From NCBI GenBank assembly GCA_031841125.1, contig CM063110.1, forward strand, positions 59,061,946 to 59,125,945: 64,000 bases of DNA, in the 5' to 3' direction. Positions 57,830 to 64,000 of the stretch are shown here, in pieces. The notes under the pieces were generated by a model. It was not told the DNA's origin. It did no database searches and was given only the letters and a program-made list of their open reading frames with translations. The translations under genes and the position numbers were made by a program. Origin of the DNA: Acanthococcus lagerstroemiae (Eukaryota; Arthropoda; Insecta; Hemiptera; Eriococcidae). The first letter of the stretch is position 1; each line of letters begins with the position of its first letter.

Positions 57830-58400
57830 TAACTTATCTAAGCTCAGTCATGCCTTATTATGACTCATTTCAATTGTTTTTGGACGTATTCATTTAGACT
57901 TCAAAAATTCTCTTAATGTTGAGACTCGCCTAGTTTTTTTAAAGATACATTTTGACTCATTTAAATTGTTTCACCTCTTTCTTATTTTATTCGGATTCGT
58001 TAACATTCATTTGTATTTGTATGTATCCTATAAAAATTCGTTTAAACTCTCGTACGACTCTTTTCACCAAACCCTTATAAAACGCATTCAGACACTGTTG
58101 AGACTCTCCAGATTTCATACCGACAGATTAGACTCCGCAGACTTAGTTATGTTGGTTTCTCCCTTAATCAAAACCCATTGGACATTGGAAAATAGACTCG
58201 GTTAAATCTATTCAAGCCCGTTCGGACCCTCCAGTCTCGTTCTAACTTTATCGATATGCATTGAGAATCATTCAAATTTTGATAAGCTTCATTCTGATTT
58301 GTTTGGGAGCGAGCAAATAGCATTTAGACACTGCTAAGATGTATGTAGACTTCTTCATAATACTAAAGACTCCCAGGTTTATGTTACTCCTTCACATCTT
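57830..58400 (+). repeat. Further patch of the ACTCATT-type degenerate array
   Basis: Variants of TTATGACTCATTTCAATTG, GTATTCATTTAGACTTC and GAGACTCGCCTAG recur, in the same orientation as 4590-7265 but 50 kb away. Non-coding. Confidence 0.5.
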
Positions 58401-59035
58401 ATTAAGGTTCTTTGTAGTATAGGTGTGCTTATTCAATTTAATGTGCTGTATAGAAGTATGTAGTGTACCCCAAGTATTCATAAAAACTTTAAAGTTATTC
58501 TGTGCTGTGTATACGTTCAAGACATTTTTATAGCTGTAAGGTGTATTATTTTATGAGACTATCGAACAAAATTCTTGAACAGGTTTCTATCGAAAGCCCT
58601 CCCGTACAAAAGAGGAACAGGAAGTCGAGATCCCGGACGTCCTGAGTGCTTGTTTGTACGGGGGGCATAAAAAAATATTCGAAAGAAGAAAATGACAAAA
58701 TAAAGCTAGGAGAAAAAAAGAAAGAAAGAGGGACGGATGAAAGAAGAAAACATAACAATGAAAATTGGTTTTTTTGGGAGGAGAAAAACCAATCCTTCAA
58801 GACACTGTGAAATGAATGAAATGAATACAGTCACAAAATGGATTTGGACAGACCTCTATTGGTGGCAGTATTGAGGGTTTTACGGTACCTTTCGTTTCGC
58901 CACATCGCCAATTTCTGTTTATTCAAGCACTTGAAAAAAAAAAAAAAAAAATGTTTCTCAATTATTGTGAAGTAGCCAGCAAAACATCTAAATCTCCAAA
59001 AAACTTGTAAATGTCGTCACTTAAATCTCTTGAGG

Positions 59036-59067
<32 letters not shown>

Positions 59068-59195
59068 ACTTGTTGAATAGCTTTTCATTTTTTTTTTCAG
59101 TTTATTTAGAAGGCGTGTAACGATGTATCCCCTTTACCTCCCCATTTTGACGCCACTGATAGCATGTGTAGGATTCCTACCTAGCTTCAGTAGAT
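58401..59195. other. Intergenic or intron sequence with homopolymer runs
   Basis: A 25-base T run at 59036-59060 and an A run near 58934-58951. No gene or defined element. Confidence 0.5.
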
Positions 59196-59199
59196 GACA

Positions 59200-59620
59200 T
59201 GAATGACGAGAGAAAACTTTTAATAATGAATAGGGCTTCACTATAACTACCTGTAGGCGTATTAACTTGGACTATCTCTAAAGATACTGCTTTTGCTGAA
59301 ATTCTCACCTAATCTCTCTCTATATATTGGATATAACTTTTCACTCTATTTCCTACAGCCTTATTCATAACAATACCTACGCCTGCTTGCCCTCTTTTCA
59401 CTGCTGTATTAATTATTCTGCACCCCCCCCGTCCAAAAATCATTTTCTTCTGGTCATCTCACTTCACTAATTCCTATTATACCTAATTTTAATATTTTCA
59501 TCTCTTTTTTTATGTTTTCTAATTTGCCTACCTCATTTAGTGTCCTTACATTCCATGTCCCTATTCTCAATTCTAATAGTTTCTCACTAGGTAGTCAGAC
59601 ATCCAAATGGGAGACCTTTT
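59200..59620 (-). mobile_element. RTE-like LINE, endonuclease-domain fragment
   Basis: On the minus strand it reads LRIGTWNVRTLNEVGKLENI, then IIGISEVR and a FWTGG segment. This is the N-terminal AP-type endonuclease domain of RTE-like LINEs (the TWNVRTL strand with its metal-binding Asn and the EVR glutamate motif). Frameshifts and a stop follow. It ends at about 59200. Confidence 0.75.
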
Positions 59621-61012
59621 ACGTCCAGAATTATTATTTTTTACTTGATGAGCTGCCATCAGGCGCATCTCTAGGGAAGAATATTGATGAAGTTTCCTCT
59701 TGCTTTCACCTTCTTCTAAGGTAAAGTAGGGTAAGAAGACGAACATTTAAAGAAATGATTAGAGCTTCGTGACGAAGCATCGAATGGTGCTGAAATCTCG
59801 GCTACAAAAATACTCTGATCCTATATCTGTATTTTTTATCAAGATGTTTCTTGTTTTTACCCCCATCTAACAGAGGTGTAATTATTTTTCCAGACCTTTT
59901 TTGGTCATCTTGTCCGATGGGCTTCAGGACTTGTCAAAGTTAGTATTAGGTCGGTTTCTCTTCTACACCATACTCGAAATTATTAAAGTATTTTATATTA
60001 AACCCCTCTATTCCTCCGGGTTCATTTTACATATTACACTACTGACCGGCCCCATGCTCCCTTTCGCTTAAGGACCCTCTTTTCACTCATACATTTTTTA
60101 AAATTCTTATCTCAGAAGGGTCTCAAGTGGCCTCCTTGGGCCGGGGATCCAGCAGCAGTTGTTCCTTTTTGCACTTCCACTAAATCCACCACTGACTCCT
60201 TGTGGAAAACCAGAAGTTATTTTCTTTCAATAATACACGGAATTGGAAACTGTTCCTGCAGATGGATTCAAATATATTCAGTTATTACAACCGATGTAAT
60301 GAGAGAGTTCTGGCGCAGGTCTGTAACCCGACGCGGCGTTAGCGTTATGCAAAAAGATATACACTTTCGGTGGAGATGACGACATTAATGAAAAAAGTTT
60401 GTCGGAATATTCGCGCTGCTTTTCCTGTCTCCGCGGCTGAGATGAAAAATATTCCATGTAAACGACGGCGGTTTCCTGTATTTAAGTAATTTCTTACGAG
60501 CCATTTGTCGCGACGAAATTAGCAAAACGAATGCGAATAGGAGCGGGAGGGAAGAAAAAAACCGCGAAGAATCTAATTCCGATGAAAATAACACTTTCGT
60601 ATATGGTCGTGATTTAAGCGTTCCGCTTAATTCGCATCCTCACATGTAGAATAATTTTTTTATAACGGCCATTTTCAGCGCACTTTCGAGTATATCATAT
60701 CAGCTCGTACGTACAGAAAAAAAAAAAGTTAATAAATACGTTTTGTTGGCGGTGTCGCGATATACGACTGCGTTCTCTCTGCGATGCCAGCACTCGCGCT
60801 GAGGGCGAGCGAGAACCTAAGGGAGGGAAAGAGAGAAAGAAAAAGATCACATAAATTTAAATTCAGACGCAACTTCTAACGTGCGTCGTTAGGTGGTGGA
60901 AGTCTGTATATGATATGTGTAACAAATGACACGGTTAAAAAAACCTTTCGGTGAAGTAAAACATTGCTTCTGATCCCTTGTTGGGAAAATCATGTAAGCT
61001 CGTCGGTTTTCG

Positions 61013-61058
<46 letters not shown>

Positions 61059-62571
61059 ATTTCGAGGAGAAAACTTGTACTCCCCGGGAAAAGAAAAGAA
61101 GAAGGCGAAGGTTGAACGTTTTTATCTGTAAGATGGAGTAGCTCTTTGTAACAGAGTAACGTGGAATGCGGCGGTGGCAGTCGTATAAAGGGTGACCTGT
61201 GCAGGACGAATGAGACTATACGAACGTCAAAATAAATTGGCAGTACCGTAGATTTTGTACGTCGGTTATACCTTATTCTCGGTCAATTTAAAAGTTCATG
61301 AAATAGAACGAAAACTTGTTGTAAAAAAAAAAAGTATACAGTCCGTCGATTTGGTCGGTAAATTTCTTCGCGCAGATTTCGGCCGAGTCGAGCTCGAATT
61401 GCGAACCAAGAGAATGTTATAGACTGCGTATTCCGTTTATAGCGAAAGGTATTACAGTTTTGAAATGATCTACAAATCCGTATCAAGTTTTTTTATTTAC
61501 GATGTGCACGTATCTAGCCCTGCTCCTTACCTCCTGCGTCAATATATACGTAATTTAACGAAGTTCGATATATACGAAATTCGTATATAGCAAAGTTTTT
61601 TCGGATGTGCTCGAGGAGAAACGCAGAGGAGCAAGAATTAACGATACTCTGTTTATTTATCGTCGATTACGGTGAACGCTGGAGCAAGCGAGTGAAAGTA
61701 CGTATAAAAAATTGCAACTAGAATTTTTTCGACGTGAGGAAAAATTGTAAATCGAACTCGAGTAGTTGGGTGATTTTTCAACTCGAGCGTATGCGGAGGG
61801 AATTAGACTCGTTATAAAGGCATTTTCGCAATCAGGAAGAAAATATATATGGGAGCGAGTCGAGCGTGATGCGAGACAAAGTATGTTCGAATGTACATCG
61901 TCAGTTTGTGCCTTTTATTGGTTACGTGCCCGCGATTTTAATTTTAACTTCGTTTCGGGCCGGAGGGGATGAACCAGTCATTATTAATTTATGGCCTGGC
62001 CGAGAAACACCGTATCTTGGTCACTCTCGGTTGACATTTTTTACGCCTGAAATCCGACGAAAGTCCGAGTAATTGGCTGGTGGTAAAATTTACTCCAATA
62101 CATGTCTTTAGTATCGATACTCCCGAAATAGAAGAGATCCGAGTTCGAGGTTAGAGGCGCTTACCCCTACATCATGTGAGTATGTAACACACAACATGTG
62201 ATAAATAGGGGACCAAATGGGTGGAGTGATTTGTGGTCACACATGATGGAGTTTATTCAAAAACCTAATAAAGCACAATGGGGTAAAATTTACCCTACAT
62301 GTCTTTTGCATAATATGGATTTTCTAAGTTGGGAATTCAATTTCTGAAATCAAATTTTTACTCCCTTTCTCACCAAAAGTACCATAGGGAGTCCACAAAG
62401 TCCTCCAACTGAGCTCTAGACGCATGTTTATCAGTGAATATAGAGGTGTACGATTGTAACATCGTGTATCATGTGACTTCACTCAACCAAGAGTGCGATG
62501 CTAGCACTCCAAGCGGATGAACGGCCCGATACACATCATGCATGGGTCTGTGTTTTTGATATTTGAATAAG
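59621..62571. other. Unassigned sequence with CpG-rich patches and a microsatellite
   Basis: The stretch 60290-62100 is richer in CpG than the rest, with unique sequence. A (TA)n followed by (GA)n microsatellite lies at 61013-61058. Open frames at 60385-60594 (-), 61283-61486 (-) and 61766-62072 (+) have no recognised product. It may hold regulatory sequence of the TMTC gene or of another gene. Confidence 0.4.
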
Positions 62572-62579
62572 TGTACTAG

Positions 62580-63644
62580 CAGGCCCGTAGCCAGCCATCT
62601 GCGATAGGGAGTGCTGACTGTTTACCTGGAGAAGCTTGAGGATACACATAGTTTATAATGTGAAGATTTCTACGAGGCAGTGGTGTAGCCTGGGGGGACG
62701 AAGGAGGCTAATGCCCCCCCCCCCAAGGCACCTGAAATTGAATGTAAAGTATGCAAAAATGAGCAAGTTTTCGCTTTTAAAACACGTTTTTTTTCAAAAA
62801 ATTTTTGTTCGAGCAGTAATGTTGCCTTCATTTTTATATAGTCCTCTAATATCGGGTATTTTTTTAAAATACCTCAATTTTCGACTTTTTCTCCCTTGAA
62901 AATCTTACTTTGCCCCCCTCCTCCCGCCTTAGGAAAATCCTGGCCACACCACACTGTATCATGGGTAGAACAGCTAGGCAGTTCATTCGAACCATTCGAT
63001 GAAACTGGAGGTTTGTTATTCAGGCTCGAATTCGAAGTAGTTGGAGTCGAATCTTTACCGTCGCATATTTTGGATTTCACCCTAAATTTTTTCAGCTATT
63101 TACCCAATATATTTAAAATATGAAAACCAAACATTCTGGAAGAAAAATAGCAAATTTACAGTGTTACAATAAGAACATTGAATTTGGTTTCAAAATTCAT
63201 AATCAAAACTTGTTATTCAACTTATTACCGGACAACCCATTGAAAAAAAAAATGGATATACCGCGTGAAAAAATATCAACACTTTTACAAGGATCAAAGT
63301 TTCGAACTTTTGGAAGGAAAAAATTCTATTTTTGTGGACTTATCAAGGTATATCAGTTATCAAACAGCCATTCAGGCATTAGCCAGCGATATTTGATCTG
63401 AACTGGATCACGAGCCTACCACTATGTCTGTGAATAAAAGAACGACAAACACACGATCGTCTATCTTTCGAAGCAGAATCAGTGTTGCCAAGTTTATAAA
63501 CACTAAATGTAGTCGAAAGAAATATCTTGAACAAAACTAGAGCGAGAAAAATATAAGGAATTCGTTATTTTTATTCACGAAATTTTGCCAGGGGAGCTCC
63601 GGCAAGCGCTAGGGGGTGCTGAACACCCTTTGGCTACGGGCCTG
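62580..63644. mobile_element. hAT-type non-autonomous element, 1.07 kb, with 8-bp duplication
   Basis: The terminal inverted repeats CAGGCCCGTAGCCA (left) and TGGCTACGGGCCTG (right) are a perfect 14-bp match apart from the base after them. The flanks are identical 8-mers TGTACTAG at 62572-62579 and 63645-63652. The interior has a minus-strand open frame at 62874-63080 (Ser/Thr/Asn-rich) and a plus-strand one at 63120-63401, neither recognisable as a transposase domain. A smaller MITE (62678-62956) is nested near the left end. Confidence 0.85.
62678..62956. mobile_element. Nested MITE of the CAGTGGYGTAGC family
   Basis: The left end CAGTGGTGTAGCC and the right end GGCCACACCACACTG are inverted repeats with a 2-base insertion. 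The interior (ATATAGTCCTCTAATATCGG, CTCCCTTGAAAATCTTACTT) matches 39919-40067. No clear target duplication. Confidence 0.65.
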
Positions 63645-63784
63645 TGTACTAGATATGTTCAGTGAAAATACTAGTAGTACCAACTCTGGAGATGAAAAAC
63701 TGGTGGGGATGAAAGTCACCCCAGTGTGCCTTTCAGCGTTTATTTTTTACAGTGGGTTTTACGGGTTAGTTATGTGCCCCTTCC

Positions 63785-64000
63785 TTATACAATCGTTCCC
63801 TGAAGCTTTATTTTTGCTTAAATTTTTAACTAGATTTCTGATTTCCGATTTCAAAAAGGAAGGTTCTGATATTTTTGATATGCCTACCTGTTTCAAACCT
63901 TCTTCACGCGCCATGTCTCCCTGGGGATTGTATAGTTCCTTGTAAAATTCTGTTGCCAGTGAGTTTACCCTTTCCCTGTCATAGATCCTCTTACCTGTTT
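63785..64000 (-). mobile_element. RTE-like LINE fragment, linker before RT domain
   Basis: On the minus strand it reads DRERVNSLATEFYKELYNPQ, then KISEPSFLKSEIRNLVKNLS and NKASGND, which is the stretch between the endonuclease and the RT palm in RTE-like LINEs. It continues off the right edge and stops abruptly near 63785, right after the KASG motif. Confidence 0.7.

Overview
The window looks like a stretch of a gene-poor arthropod chromosome, most likely from an insect. The evidence is a spliced gene with introns longer than 20 kb, an ecdysteroid-kinase-like (EcK/CHK) gene of the kind expanded in insects, and a dense load of RTE-like and R1-like non-LTR retrotransposons, hAT-type MITEs, a tRNA-derived SINE and satellite-like arrays. 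I cannot name the order or species. There is no sign of bacterial gene organisation, and no CRISPR array, rRNA gene or intact tRNA gene was found.

Main gene. Four coding exons of one gene lie on the minus strand at 53352-53267, 53016-52772, 29753-29616 and 920-660. Their reading frames join in phase across GT/AG splice sites. They give about 243 codons of tetratricopeptide (TPR) repeats that resemble the C-terminal half of the TMTC family (ER membrane TPR proteins of the protein O-mannosylation system). The gene runs right to left and continues off the left edge. Its upstream exons, including the membrane-spanning part, lie to the right: in the last 10.6 kb without being recognisable to me, or beyond the window. 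Introns of 23.0 and 28.7 kb fill most of the window.

Nested locus. Inside the 23-kb intron, on the opposite strand, is a single-exon EcK-like kinase gene (43887-45143, 418 codons). A second copy of the same segment lies about 5.7 kb downstream (49621-50773). It is a pseudogene with a 93-bp in-frame deletion and an 11-bp frameshifting deletion just after the catalytic loop motif. Both copies are bracketed by R1-like LINE pieces, minus-strand on the left and plus-strand on the right. This suggests that the LINEs and the gene were duplicated together. The intact copy has HGE where the family normally has HGD.

Layout. 0-1 kb: TMTC exon. 1-29.6 kb: intron with an RTE remnant (3.8-4.4 kb), a degenerate ACTCATT-type array (4.6-7.3 kb) carrying a SINE, inverted patches of that array (9.2 and 11.3 kb), tandem and AT-rich arrays (11.6-12.7 kb), MITEs (13-14.6 kb), tRNA-like pieces (15.4-15.8 kb), a 205-214-bp satellite (20.3-20.9 kb), an RTE element with nested insertions (21.7-23.75 kb), and further RTE and R1-like pieces (23.75-27.8 kb). 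29.6 kb: TMTC exon. 29.8-52.8 kb: intron with R1-like fragments, a long foldback element (36.0-36.3 kb), a tandem dispersed repeat (38.8-39.7 kb), a 5'-truncated LINE (40.9-42.1 kb) and the EcK/LINE cluster (42.3-52.7 kb). 52.8-53.4 kb: two TMTC exons. 53.4-64 kb: unannotated sequence, another ACTCATT-type patch (57.8-58.4 kb), RTE fragments, and a 1.07-kb hAT-type element with its own nested MITE (62.6-63.6 kb).

Homology calls are from memory of family motifs and from comparing copies within the window; no database search was possible. Repeat boundaries are approximate unless a target-site duplication is quoted.
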